A stretch of DNA of 64,000 bases from Liolophura sinensis (Eukaryota; Mollusca; Polyplacophora; Chitonida; Chitonidae). A program made the position numbers and the translations under genes. Each line of letters begins with the position of its first letter. Within the stretch, counting starts at the first letter, position 1. Below are positions 21,809 through 35,068 of the stretch, piece after piece. The stretch spans positions 5,471,145-5,535,144 of the forward strand of contig NC_088306.1 in NCBI RefSeq assembly GCF_032854445.1, read 5' to 3'. Under the pieces are notes generated by a model that saw nothing but the letters and a program-made list of their open reading frames with translations, did not search any database and was not told the DNA's origin.

Positions 21809-23118
21809 GGTTGGAAGAGGTCTTCTTGAAGAGTGTCAAATGGTTTCTGAAGGCTTTAGGAAAAACTGGTCTTTTATATACACGAGTTGAGCGTCACGTT
21901 GAGTGTTGATTTCACTAGTCACTTGTTTTTATTAAGATAATGCTGAAGATGTGTTTGTTCTTAGATAAGTTTTCTTTAAATGCCTGTCTAGATAATTGTT
22001 GGCCTACAAAAGAAATTGATCAGACCGTTTGTTCTGGCTGTCTAGACATTGATCCTCTATCTTCACGGGTCAGGCGGCATGAGGAATGTCGATTTCACTA
22101 GTCAGTTGTCCATTAAATGAAAGGTGGTTGACCCTCCTATTTAATATTTGTTCTTTGTTTGTATGTCTAGATAATTGTTGTCACAGAAAAGAAATTGATT
22201 TTTCTCCGTTATTGTTCCGTTTTTCTTTGCGATCTCTCGTTACAACGTTTGACCAATAATTTATTCAATAGAGAACTAACGATGGTTCGATTGTCATTGT
22301 ATTACACAATTTTTGTTTGACTGAGAGTTACAAGAGATTTTTCTCCAAGGCAATATTGACATGTCCCGGTCTGAGCTTTACAAATAAAAGTAGTATTCGC
22401 AAAACATTTTTTCCCCAAACACTTTTTCCTGCAACAAAATAGCATAGAAGATTTCTGTTATAATTTTACATTCATTTGGAATATAGAGGTATTTTGCTTC
22501 TGAACCTTTGCAGATTAACTCAACAGAAACCTTTGATATGAAAGCGTGAACAATTTAGAAAGGTGGTCCTGCAATTTGTCTGAGCATTGTTTCTCCTGAC
22601 CGTTACCGATTTGGTCTAATATGCTGCGGCGGAAACACTGACTGTTTTTATGCGCAATATTCTCTATGGAGAGAAGGAATTGCCCTGCTAGGCGGAAGGT
22701 TTTTAATAATGTAATTTAAGATGTATCTCCAACATAACGGCTGAAAAAATTACACCCATGAAACTATGTAAAAATGATGCGCACAGAGACTTGTGCAGGC
22801 AAAAAATCCAACTTCATTTTGGATAGATTCATCTAAAGGTCCTTGGAATGTTTTGTGTAACTGGCAGTTTTATTCGAACTGAACCACGAGCAGTGTAGCA
22901 TAGAATCCATTAAATTGGGTTGAAGTAAATTTCGTGATTTTAGTCTAATTAAGCAAGGAAGGAAGTGACAAAAGACAACATATTATATATGCATCTTTCA
23001 GATGTGGTTTTATTCAGTCATTACTGAGAAGATAATATGTAAAGCAAGCCAACAACAAAAACAAAGGGTTGTTCAAAAGCTGTAAAGAGCTTTAGGGTTT
23101 GGCCATCTTGAGTGTGTT

Positions 23119-23434
23119 CTACAGTCTGGCAAGTCGTCTGAGAGTTTGGCTGGATCTTGGTTTTATCCGCAATGCTGGCTTGCTTTTACTTTTCAGCAGT
23201 TCCTGTTGGTAAGGTGTGGCATGTATCAAGTGGCTGTCATTGTTCAATTTTGATGTCTCGGCAGATGTGTTTACGTCAACTGTGGAGAAGAAGATTGGCT
23301 TATACTGCTTTGTCAAATCTTTGATATCTTGTTCTTTCTGGAAGGTGGTGGCTTGGCTAAGAGACTGGTCATTATTTGGGAGTGAAGTTGGGCTGTTGCT
23401 GTGGCCAGGAATTAAGTGGAAGAAGGCTATACAT
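23119..23434 (-). pseudogene. Array gene copy 9, N-terminal frameshift
   Basis: A deletion near the start turns the N-terminus into MYSLLPLNSWPQQ, and the frame stops after about 20 codons. The downstream 65 codons from MTKQYKPIF are open. Copy 16, seven units away, carries the same N-terminal lesion and a similar altered upstream region. Confidence 0.75.
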
Positions 23435-24721
23435 GGTTGGAAGAGGTCTTCTTGAAGAATGTCAAATGGTTTCTGAGGATTCTAGAGAAAACTGGCCTTT
23501 TATATACACGAGTCGAGCATCATGAGAAGTGTCGATTTCACTAGTCACTTGTTTATCCATACAAAGCTGACATAGTGTTTCTTCTATATGACTATATGAT
23601 TATTGCCATACAAAAGAAATTGATCAGAAAGTTTGTTCTGGCTGTGTACACAAATGTTTCTTTATATACACGGGTCAGGCGGCATGAGGAATGTTGATTT
23701 TACTAGTAAGGTGATTGCCCCTCTTATTTAATATTTGTTCTTTGTTTGTATGTCTAGACCATTGTTGGCATAGAAAAGAAATTGATTTCTCTCCGTTATT
23801 GTTCCGTTTTACTTTGCAATCTCTTGTTACAACAGGTGGGCAATAATTCATTCATTAAGTAGCTGGCGATGAGGGATTGTCTTTGAATGACACATTGGGC
23901 ATTGAATCAACTGTTAGAAGAGTTTTTATCTCCAAAGGGATAATGACATGTCCCGGCCTGTGATGCGGCAAAATCCGTAGTAAGACTGAACATTGTGGTC
24001 AACTAGATGGAAAACATGCACATTTCTGGAGTTTTACATATAAAACTAGTATTTGCAAAACACTTTTTTCGAAAAACATTTTCCTGCGACAAGGTAGCAT
24101 AGAATATTTCTGTTATAATAATACATTTATTTCAAATCTAGAGGGATTTTCCTTTTGAACCTTTACAGATTTACACAATAGAAACCTTTAACATGAAAGC
24201 GTGAAGAATTTAGAGAGTCGGTCCTGCAAATTGTCTGCGCATTTTTGTCTTGACCGTTACCATTTGGTCTAATTTCCTGCGGCAAAAACACTGACTCTTT
24301 TCATCCGCAATATTCTCTATGGAGAGAAGGAATTGCCCTGCTTTTCGGAAGGTTTTTAATAGTGTAATTTAAGATGTATCTCCAACATAACGGCTAAGAA
24401 AATTACAGCATTCAAACTATGTAAAAATGATGCGTACAGAGACCTGTGCTGGCAAAAAATCCAACTTCATTTTGGATGGATTCATCTAAAGGTCCTTGGA
24501 ATGTTCTGTGAAACTGGCAGTTTTATTTGAACTGAACCACGAGCAGTGTAGTATACAATCCATTAAATTGCGTTCGAGTAACTTTCGTGATTTTAGTCTA
24601 ATTAAGCAAGGAAGGAAGTGACAAAAGACAACATATTATATATGCATGTTTCAGATGTGGTTTTATTCAATCATCACTGAGAAGATAATATGTAAAGGAA
24701 GAGAACAACAAAAACAAAGCG

Positions 24722-25021
24722 TTATTCAAAAGCTGTAAAGAGCTTTAGCCGCAATGCTGGCTTGCTTTTACTTTTCAGCTGTTCCTGTTGGTAAGGTGTG
24801 GCATGTATCAAGTGGCTGTCATTGCTTAATTTCGACGTCTCGGCGGTATTGTTTACGTCAATCGCGGACAAGACAATTGGTTTATACTGCTTTGTCAACT
24901 CTTTGATATCTTGTTCTTTCTGGAAGGTAGCTGATTGGCTGAGATACTGGCCATTGCTTGGGAGTGAAGTTAGGCTGTTACTGTGGCCAGGAACAACGTC
25001 GAGTGGAATAATGCTATGCAT
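24722..25021 (-). pseudogene. Array gene copy 10, C-terminal deletion, 99 aa
   Basis: Open from ATG, but a deletion of about 65 bp joins the coding sequence at CCAGCATTGCGG to the 3' hairpin region. The basic tail (KPRSSQTLRRLARL) is replaced by LKLFTAFE. Substitutions VLSAIDVNNTAE also set it apart. Confidence 0.7.
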
Positions 25022-26220
25022 GGTTGGAAGAGGTCTTCTCGAAGAGTGTCAAATGGTTTCTGAAGGCTTTAGGGAAAACTGGCCTTTTATATATACATGA
25101 GTCGAGCATCACTAGATGTGTCAATTTCACTAGTCAGTTGTTCTTATCCAGACAAAGCTGACGATGTGTTTGTTCTTAGATAATTGTTCTTAGAATATCT
25201 GTCTAAATGATTGTTGGCCTACAAAAGAAATTGATCAGACCGTTTGTTCTGGCTGTCTAGACAATATTCCTTTATATACACGTGTCAGGCGTCATGCGGA
25301 ATGTCGATTTCACTAGTCAGTTGTCCAGCCAACCAAAAGTGGTTGTCCCTCTTTTTTAAAGTTTGTTCTTTGTTTGTATGTGTAGATCATTGTTGGCATA
25401 GAAAAGAAATTGATTTTTCTCCGTTATTGTTCCGTTTTTCTTTGTAAAACTGTAGAATGTGGTCAACTGGATGGAAAACATGCACATTTCTGGAGTTTTA
25501 CATAAGAAACTATTTTTCACAAAACACTTTTTTCCAAAACACCTTTTCCTGCAACAAGGTAGAATAGAAAATTTCCTTTATAATAATACATTCATTTAAA
25601 ATCTAGAGTTATTAGGCTTTTAACATTTGCAGATTAACACAAGAGCAACCTTTGATATAAAAACGTAAACATTTTAGAAAGGCGGTCATGCAATTTGTCT
25701 GCGCATTTTACTCTCCACCGTTACCCATTTTTTCTAATTTCCTGCGGTGGAAACACTGATTGTTTTCATCCGCAATATTCTCTATGGAGATAAGGAATTG
25801 ACCTGCTGGGCGGAAGGTTTTTTTAATAATTAAATATAATATGTATCCCCAACATAACGTCTCACAACTTAATCCTATAAAACTATGTAAAAATGAAGTG
25901 CACGGAGACCTGTGCAGGCAAACCTCCCAACCTTATTTTTAAAGGATTCATCTAAACGTCCATTAAATGTTCTAATCAAGTGGCAGTTTTCTTTGAACTA
26001 ATCCACGAGCAGTGTACAATCCAATAAATTGCTTCAACTAACTTTACTGATTTTATTATAATTAAGCAAGGAAGGAAGTGACAAAAGACAACTTAGTATA
26101 CATGCATGTTTCAGATGTGATTTTATTCAGTCATCACTATGTAAAGCAAGCCGACAACAAAAGCAAAGTGTTGTTCAAAAGCTTTAAGGAACTTTAGGGT
26201 TTGGCCAACTTGAGTGTGTT

Positions 26221-26541
26221 CTACAGTCTGGCTAGTCGCCTGAGAGTTTGGCTGGATCTTGGTTGTATCCGCAATGCTGGCTTGCTTTTACTTTTCAGCT
26301 GTTCCTGTTGATAAGGTGTGGCATGTATCAAGTGGCTGTCATCGTTCATTTTCGACGTCTCGGCAGAAGTGTTTACGTCAACCGTGGAGAGGACGATTGG
26401 CTTGTACTGCTTTGTCAAATCTTTAATACCTTGTTCTTTCTGGAAGGTGATTGCTTGCCTGAGAGACTGACCATTGCTTGGGAGTGAAGTTGGGCTGTTG
26501 CTGTGGCCAGGAACAACTTCGAGTGGAATAATGCTATACAT
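26221..26541 (-). CDS. Array gene copy 11, intact, 106 aa
   Basis: MYSIIPLEVVPGHSN, EQGIKDL and NDDSHL are shared with copy 2, marking a close pair separated by 14.5 kb. One tail change (RIQPRSS). TATATAAAA is kept. Confidence 0.62.
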   Translation of the reverse strand: MYSIIPLEVVPGHSNSPTSLPSNGQSLRQAITFQKEQGIKDLTKQYKPIVLSTVDVNTSAETSKMNDDSHLIHATPYQQEQLKSKSKPALRIQPRSSQTLRRLARL

Positions 26542-27911
26542 GGTTGGAAGAGGTCTTCTTGAAGAGTGTCAAATGGTTTCTGAAGGCTTTAGGGAAAACT
26601 TGCGTTTTATATACACGTGTCGAGCGTCACGAGAAGTGTCGATTTCACTCGTCAGTTGTTTTTATCCAGACAAATCTGACGATGTGTTTGTTCTTAGATA
26701 ATTGTTCTTAGAATGTCTGTCTAGATAATTGTTGGCCTACAAAAGAAATTGATCAGACCGTTTGTTCTGGCTGTGTAGACAATGTTCCTCTATATACACG
26801 GGTCAGGCAGCACGAGGAATGTCGATGTCACTAGTCAGTTGTCCAGCCAAACAAAGGTGGTTGATCTTCTTATTTAATATTTGTTCTTTGTTTGTGTGTC
26901 TAGATCATTGTTGGCATAGAAAAGAAATTGATTTCTCTCCGTTATTGTTCCGTTTTTCTTTGCGATCTCTGGTTACAACGTTTGACCAATAATTTATTCA
27001 TTAAGGAGCTAACAATGGTGGGATTGCTCTTGTATTACACAATGGGCGTTTGACTGACTGTTACAAGAATTTTTTCTCCAAAGTAAATCTTGACATGTCC
27101 CAGTGTGTGATGCGGCAAAATTCGAAGTAAGACCGAAGAATGTGGTCGACTGGATGGAAAATATGCACATTTCTGGAGTTTTACATATGAAATTAGTATT
27201 CGCAAAACATTTTTTGACGAAACACTTTTTCTTGCAACAAGGTAGAATAGAAGATTTCTCTTATAATTTTACATTCATTTGGAATCTAGAGGTATTTTGC
27301 GTCTGAACCTTTGCAAATTAACACATCAGCAATCTCTGATATATAAGCGTGAACAATTTAGAAAGATAGTCCTGCAATTTGTCTGCGCATTGTTTTTCTT
27401 GACCGTTGCCCATTTGGTCTAACATGCTGTGGCGGAAATACTGATTGTTTTCATCCGCAATATTCTCTATGGAGATAAGGAATTGACCTGCTAGGCGGAA
27501 GGTTTTTTTAATGTACAAATATAATATGTATCCCCAACATCATGTCTAAGAACTTTCTCCTTTAAAACTATGTAAAAATGAAGCGCACCGAGATCGGTGC
27601 AGGCAAAACTTCCAACTTTATTTTGGATGGATTCACCTAAAGGTACTTGGAATATTCTATGGAAATGGCAGTTTTATTTAAACTGAACCACGAGCAGTGT
27701 AGTATACAATTAATTAAACTGCGTTCGAGTAACATTCCTGATTTTAATATAATTAAGCAAGGAAGGAAGTGACAAAAGACAACATATTATATATGCATGT
27801 TTCAGATGTGGTTTTATTCAGTCATCACTATGTTAATTAAGCCGACAACAAAAACAAAGCGTTGTTCAAAACCTGTAAAGAGCTTTAGGGTTTGGTCAAC
27901 TTGAATGTGTT

Positions 27912-28232
27912 CTACAGTCTCGCAAGTCGTCTGAGAGTTTGGTTGGATCTTGGTTTTATCCGCAATGCTGGCTTGCTTTTACTTTTCAGCTGTTCCTTTT
28001 GGTAAGGTGTGGCATGTATCAAGTGACTGTCATTGATCAATTTTGACGTCTCGGCTGAAGTGTTTACGTCAACTGTGGAGAGGACGATTGGCTTATACTG
28101 CTTTGTCAAATCTTTGATATCTTGGTCTTTCTGGAAGGTGATTGGTTGCATGAGAGACTCGTCATTGCTTGGCAGTGAAGTTGGGCTGTTACTGTGGCCA
28201 GGAACAAAGTCGAGTGGAATATTGCTATACAT
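27912..28232 (-). CDS. Array gene copy 12, intact, 106 aa
   Basis: Start taken at 28230-28232 by homology (MYSNIPLDF). An in-frame ATG at 28344-28346 would add 38 residues, but it lies upstream of the TATA box and is probably not transcribed. Tail RSNQTLRRLARL. Confidence 0.6.
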   Translation of the reverse strand: MYSNIPLDFVPGHSNSPTSLPSNDESLMQPITFQKDQDIKDLTKQYKPIVLSTVDVNTSAETSKLINDSHLIHATPYQKEQLKSKSKPALRIKPRSNQTLRRLARL

Positions 28233-29595
28233 GGTTGGAAGAGGTCTTCTCGAAGAGTTCCAAATGGTTTCTGAAGGCTTTAGGGAAAACTGGCCATTTA
28301 TATACACGAGTCGAGCGTCACGAGAAGTGTCGATTTCACTAGTCACTTGTTTTTATCCAGACAAAACTGACGATGTGTTTGTTCTTAGATAGTTGTTCAT
28401 AGAATGGCAGTCCATATATTTGTTGGCATACAAAAGAAATTGATCAGACCGTTTGTTCTGGCTGTGTAGCCATAGTTCCTTTATATACACGGGTCAGGCG
28501 GCATAAGGAATGTCGATTTCACTAGTCAGTTGTCCATTAAAACAAAGGTGGTTGTCCTTCTTATTTAATATTTGTTCTTTGTTTGTATGTCTAGACCATT
28601 GTTGGCATAGAAAAGAAATTGATTTTTCTCCGTTATTCTTCCGTTTTACTTTGCAATCTCTCGTTACAACGGATAGGCAATAATTCATTCATTGAAGAGC
28701 GGAAGATTGGGGATTGTCTTTGTACGACACAACAGGCGTTAAACCGACTGTTACAATGGTTTTTTCTCCAAAGGGATAATGACATGTCCCGGACTGTGAT
28801 GCGGAAAAACCTGAAGTAAGACTGAAGAATATGGTTAACTGGATGGAAAATATGCACATTTCTGGACTTTTACATATGAAACTAGTATTTGTAAAAAACT
28901 TTTTTCCAAAACACCTTTTCCTGCAACAAAGTAGAATAGAAGATTTCTCTTATAATATTACATTCATTTGGAATCTAGAGGTATTTGGCTTCTGAACTTT
29001 TTCAGATTAACACAACAGCAATCTCTGATATATAAGCGTGAACAACTTAGAAAGGCGGTCGTGCAATTTGTCTGCGCATTGATTTTCTTGACCGTTACCC
29101 ATTTGGTCTAACATGCTGTGGCGGAAACACTGATTGTTTTTATCCGCAATATTCTCTATGGAGATAAGGAATTGACCTTCTAGGCGGAAGGTTTTTTTAA
29201 TATATAAATATAATATGTATCCCTAACGTAACGTCTAACAAATTACTTCATTAAAACTGTGTAAAAATGATGCACACGGAGACCTGTGCAGGCCAAAACT
29301 CGAACTTTATTTTGGATGGATTCATCTAAAGCTTCTTGGAATGTTCTAATCAAGTGGCAGTTTTATTTAAGCTGAACCACGAGCAGTGTACATCCCATTA
29401 AATTGCTTTCAAGTAACATTCCTGATTTTAATATAATTAAGCAAGGAAGGAATTGACAAAAGACGACATATTATATATGCATGTTTTAGATGTGATTTTA
29501 TTCAGTTATCACTATGTAAAGCAGGCCGACAACAAAAACAAAGCGTTGTTCAAAAGCTGTAAAGAGCTTTGGGGTTTGGCCAACTTGAGTGTGTT

Positions 29596-29916
29596 CTACA
29601 GTCTGGCAAGTCGCCTGAGAGTTTGGCTGGATCTTGGTTTTATCCGCAATGCTGGTTTGCTTTTACTTTTCAGCTGATCCTGTTGGTAAGGTGTGGCATG
29701 TATCAAGTGGCTGTCATTGCTCAATTTTGACGTCTCGGCAGAAGTGTTTACGTCAACTGTGGAGAAAACGATTGGCTTATACTGCTTTGTCAAATCTTTG
29801 ATATCTTGGTCTTTCTTGAAGGTGGTTGCTTGCATGAGAGACTGACCATGGCTTGGCAGTGAAGTTGGGCTGTTGCTGTGGCCAGGAACAAAGTTAAGTT
29901 GAATAATGCTATACAT
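29596..29916 (-). CDS. Array gene copy 13, intact, 106 aa
   Basis: N-terminal subtype MYSIIQLNF with SHGQSLMQATTFKKDQD. The TATA box is TATAAAAGAG. Confidence 0.62.
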   Translation of the reverse strand: MYSIIQLNFVPGHSNSPTSLPSHGQSLMQATTFKKDQDIKDLTKQYKPIVFSTVDVNTSAETSKLSNDSHLIHATPYQQDQLKSKSKPALRIKPRSSQTLRRLARL

Positions 29917-31199
29917 GGATGGAAGAGGTCTTCTTGAAGAGTGTTAAATGGTTTCTGAAAGGCTTTAGGGAAAACTGGCTCTTTTATACACGAATCGAGC
30001 GTCACGAGAAGTGTCGATTTCACTAGTGAGTTGTTCTTATCCAGACAAAGCTGACGATGTGGTTGTTCTTATAATTGTTCTTAAAATGTCTGTCTATATG
30101 ATTGTTGTGCTACAAAAGAAATTGATCAGACCGTTTGTCCTGGCTGTCTGCACAATGTTCCTTTATATACACGGGTCAGGCGGCATGAGGAATGTCGATT
30201 TCACTAGTCAGTTGTCCATTAAAACAAAGGTGGGTGACCCTCTTATTTAATATTTATTCTTTGATTGTGTGTCTAGATCATTGTTGGCATAGAAAAGAAA
30301 TTGATTTCTCTCCGTTATTGTTCCCTTTTACTTTGCGATCTCTCGTTACAACGTTAGACCAATAATTTATTCATTAAGGAGCTAACGATGGGGGGATTGT
30401 CCTAGTATTACACAATGGGCGTTTGACTGAGTGTTACAAGAGTTTTTTTCCAAGGGAATATTGACATGTCCCGGTTTGTGATGCCGCAAAATCCGTAGTA
30501 AGACTGAAGATTGTGGTTAAATGGATGGAAAACATGCACTTTACTGGAGTTTTACATATGAATATAGTATTCGCAAAACATTTTTTCCCGAAACACTTTT
30601 TCCTGCAAAAAAGTAGCACAGAAAATTTCTCTTTTACTTTTACATTCATTTGGAATCTATAGGTATTTTGCTTCTGAACCTTTGCAGATTAACACAACAG
30701 CAACCTTTGATATGAATGCGTAAACAATTTAGAAAAGTGGTCTTGCAGTCTGTCCTCCCATTGTTTTTCTTGACCGTTACCCATTTGGTCTAATATGCTG
30801 CGGCGGAAACACTAATTGTATTCATCTGCAATATTCTCGATGGAGATAAGGAATTGACCTGCTAGGTGGCAGTTTTTTATAATTAAATATATTATGTAAC
30901 ATAACATAACATCTAAGAACTTACTCTCAAGAAACTGTGTAAAAATGAAGCGCACGGAGACCTGTGCAGGTGAAACTTCCAACTTTATTTTGGATGGATT
31001 CACCTAAAGGTACTTGGAATATTCCATGCAAGTAGCAGTTTTATTTAAACTGAACCACGAGCTGTGTAGTATACAATCCATTAAATTGCGTTCGAGTAAC
31101 TTTCCTGATTTTAACATAATTAAGCAAGGAAGTAATTGACAAAAGAAAACATATTATATATGCATGTTTCACATGTGGTTTTATTTAGTCATCACTATG

Positions 31200-31623
31200 T
31201 AAAGCAAGCAAACAATAAAAACAAAGCCTTGTTCAAAAGCTGTAAAGAGGTTTAGGGTTTGGGATTCATCCAAAGGTCCTTGGAATATTCCATGCACGTG
31301 GTAGTTTTATTCCAACTGAACTACGAGCAGTGTATTATACAATCGATTTAATTGCGTTCAAGTAACTTTCCTGATTTTAACTTAATTAAGCAAGGAAGGA
31401 AGTGACAAAAGACGACATATTATCTATGCATGTTTCAGATGTGGTTTTATTTAAACTGCACCACCAGAAGTGTAGTATACAATCCATTAAATTGCGTTTG
31501 AGTAGCGTTCCTGATTTTAATATAATTAAGCAAGGAAGGAAGTGACAAAAGACAACATATTATATATGCATGTTTCAGATGTGGTTTTATTCAGTCATCA
31601 CTAGCTGTAAAGCAAGCCGACAA
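31200..31623 (-). repeat. Gene-less partial unit joined to duplicated spacer
   Basis: The 3' UTR of a unit (hairpin, then TTTAGGGTTTG) is joined directly to mid-spacer GGATTCATCCAAAGG at 31261, so a whole ORF and promoter are missing. The following block copies 18199-18560, including its internal duplication. This explains the 2.09-kb spacing between copies 13 and 14. Confidence 0.75.
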
Positions 31624-31686
31624 CAAAAACAAAGCGTTGTTCAAAAGCTGTAAAGAGCTTTAGGGTTTGGCCAACTTGAATGTGTT

Positions 31687-32008
31687 CTACACTCTCGCAA
31701 GTCGTCTGAGAGTTTGGCTGGATCTTGGTTTTATCCGCAATGCTGGCTTGCTTTTACTTTTTAGCAGTTCCTGTTGGTAAGGTGTGGCATGTATCAAGTG
31801 GCTGTCATTCCTCAATTTCGACGTCTCGGCAGAAGTGTTTACGTCAACAGTGGAGAAGACGACTGGCTTATACTGCTTTGTCAATTCTTTGAAACCTTTG
31901 TTCTTTCTGGAAGGTGATAGGTTGCCTGAGAAACTGGTCATTACTTGGTAGTGAAGTTGGGCTGTTACGGTGACCAGGAACAAAGTCAGATGGAATAATC
32001 CTATACAT
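31687..32008 (-). pseudogene. Array gene copy 14, frameshifted
   Basis: Colinear start at 32006-32008 (MYRIIPSDF), but an extra T in CCTTTGTTCTTTC shifts the frame in the TFQKE region. Downstream the normal frame (ELTKQYKP... to LARV) is open. Confidence 0.72.
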
Positions 32009-33367
32009 GGTTTGAAGAGGTCTTCTTGAAGAGTGTCAAATGGTTTCTGAAGGCTTTAGGAAAAACTGGTCTTTTATATACACGAGTCGAGCGTCACGAG
32101 ATGTGTCGATTTCACTAGTCACTTGTTTTTATCCAGACAGAGCTGACGATGTGTTTGTTCTTAGATAACTGTTCTTAGAATGCCTGTCTATATAATTGTT
32201 GGCCTACAAAAGAAATTGATCAGTTGTTTGTTCTGGCTGTGTACACAAATGTTTCTTTATATACACTGGTCAGGCTGCATAAGGAATGTAGATTTCACTA
32301 GTGAGGTGGTTGTCCCTCTTATTTAATATTCGTTCTTTGTTTGTATGTCTAGACCATTGTTGGCATAGAAAAGAAATTGATTTCTCTGCGTTATTGTTCC
32401 GTTTTACTTTGCGATCTCTCGTTACAACAGGTGGGCAATAATTCATTCATTAAGGAGCTGACGATGGGAGATTGTCTTTGTATGACACAATGGGCGTTAA
32501 ATCAACTGTTACAAGAGTTTTTATCTCCAAAGGGATAATGACATGTCCCAGTCTGTGATGCCGCAAAGTCTGTAGTAAGACTGAAGATTGTGGTCAACTA
32601 GATGGAAAACATGCACATTTCTGGAGATTTACATATGAATCTAGTATTCGCAAAACACTTTTTTTCGAAAAACATTTTCCTACGACAAGGTAGCATAGAA
32701 TATTTCTCTTATAATAATACATTCATTTGGAATCTAGAGGTATTTTGCTTTTTAACATTTGCAGATTTACACAAAACCAACGTTTAATATAAAAGCGTGA
32801 AGAATTAAGAAAGCCGGTCCTGCAATTTTTCTGCGCATTTTTGTCTTGACCGTAACCATTTGGTCTAATTTCCTGCGGCGGAAACACTGACTATTTTTAT
32901 CCGCAATATTCTCTATGGAGAGAAGGAATTTCCCTGCTAGGCGGAAGGTTTTTAATAGTGTAATTTAAGATGTATCTCCAACATATCTGCTGAGAAAATT
33001 ACACCCATGAAACTAAGTAAAAATGATGCGCACAGAGACCTGTGCAGGCAAAAAATCCAACTTCATTTTGGATAGATTCATCTAAAGGTCCTTGGAATGT
33101 TCTGTGTAACTGGCAGTTTTATTTGAACTGAACCACGTGCAGTGTAGTATAGAATCCATTAAATTGCGTTTAAGTAACTTTCGTGATTTTAGTCTAATTA
33201 AGCAAGGAAGGAAGTGACAAAAGACAACATATTATATATGCATCTTTCAGATGTGGTTTTATTCAGTCACAACTGAAAAGATAATATGTAAAGCAAGCAA
33301 ACAACAAAAACAAAGCTTTGTTCAAAAGCTGTAAAGAGCTTTAGGGTTTGGCCAACTCGAGTGTGTT

Positions 33368-33688
33368 CTACAGTCTCGTAAGTCGTCTGAGAACTTGGCT
33401 GGATCTTGGTTTTATCCGCAATGCTGGCTTGCTTTTACTTTTCAGCTGTTCCTGTAGGTAAGGTGTGGCATGTATCAAGTGGCTGTCATTGTTCAATTTT
33501 GACGTCTCGGTAGAAGTGTTTACGTCAACTGTGGAGAAGACGATTGGTTTATACTGCTTTGTCAAATCTTTGATATCTTGTTCTTTCTGGAAGGTGATTG
33601 GTTGCCTGAGAAACTGGCCATTAATTGGCAGTGAAGTTGGGCTGTTGCTGTGGCCAGGAACAGAGTTGAGTTGAATAACGCTATACAT
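33368..33688 (-). CDS. Array gene copy 15, intact, 106 aa
   Basis: MYSVIQLNSVPGHSN, SLPINGQFLRQP, and tail SSQVLRRLTRL. Canonical TATA box. Confidence 0.62.
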   Translation of the reverse strand: MYSVIQLNSVPGHSNSPTSLPINGQFLRQPITFQKEQDIKDLTKQYKPIVFSTVDVNTSTETSKLNNDSHLIHATPYLQEQLKSKSKPALRIKPRSSQVLRRLTRL

Positions 33689-35068
33689 GGTTGGAAGAGG
33701 TCTTCTTGAAGAGTGTCAAATGGATTCTGAAGGCTATAGGGAAAACTGGCCTTTTATATACACGAGTCGAGCGTCACGTTGAGTGTTGATTTTACTAGTC
33801 ACTTGTTTTTATCAAGACAATGCTGACGATGTGTTTGTTCTTAGATAATTGTTCTTAGAATGTCTGTCTAGATAATCGTTGGCCTACAAAAGAAATTGAT
33901 CAGACCGTTTGTTCTGGCTGTCTAGAAAATTTTCCTATATCTTCAAGGGTCAGGCGGCATGAGGAATGTCGATTTCACTAGTCAGTTGTCCATTAAATGA
34001 AAGGTGGGTGACCCTCTTATTTAATATTTGTTCTTTGTTTGTATGTCTAGATCATTGTTGGCATAGAAAAGAAATTGATTTTTCTCCGTTATTGTTCCGT
34101 TTTTCTTTGCGATTACAAACAATACAACGTTTGACCAATAATTTATTCAATAGAGAACTAACGATGGTTCGATTGTCATTGTATTACACAATGGGCGTTT
34201 GACTGACAGTTACAAGAGCTTTTCTCCAAGGCAATATTGACATGTCCCGGCCTGTGATGTGGCAAAATCCGAAGTAAGACTGGAGAATGTGGTCAATTGG
34301 ATGGAAAACATGCACATTACTGGAGCTTTACAAATGAAAGTAGTATTCGCAAAACATTTTTTCCCCAAACACTGTTTCCTGCAACAAAATATCATAGAGG
34401 ATTTTTCTTATAATTTTACATTCATTTGGAATCTAGAGGTATTTTGCTTCTGAACCTTTCCAGATTAACATAACGGCAACCTTTGATATGAACACGTGAA
34501 CAATTTAGAAAGGTGGTCCTGCAATTTGTCTGAGCATTGTTTCTCTTGACCGTTACCCATTTGGTCTAATATGCTGCGGCGGAAACACTGACTGTTTTTA
34601 TCCGCAATATTCTCTATGGAGAGAAGGAATTGCCCTGCTAGGCGGAAGGTTTTTAATAGAGTAATTTAAGATGTATCTCCAACATAACGGTTGAGAAAAT
34701 TACACCCATGAAACTAAGTAAAAATGATGCGCACAGAGACCTGTGCAGGCAAAAAATCCAACTTCATTTTGGATAGATTCATCTAAAGGTCCTTGGAATG
34801 TTTTGTGTAACTGGCAGTTTTAATTGAACTGAACCACGAGCAGTGTAGTATAGAATCCATTAAATTGCGTTTAAGTAACTTTCGTGATTTTAGTCTAATT
34901 AAGCAAGGAAGGAAATGACAAAAGACAACATATTATATATGCATCTTTCAGATGTGGTTTTATTCAGTCATCACTGAAAAGATAATATGTAAAGCAAGCA
35001 AACATCAAAAACAAAGCTTTGTTCAAAAGCTGTAAAGAGCTTTAGGGTTTGGCCAACTTGAGTGTGTT

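Noticed and set aside
28230-28346. N-terminal extension of array gene copy 12 (and of copy 25)
   Set aside because: The upstream ATG lies before the TATA box and is not conserved between units. The internal ATG shared by most copies is the better start.
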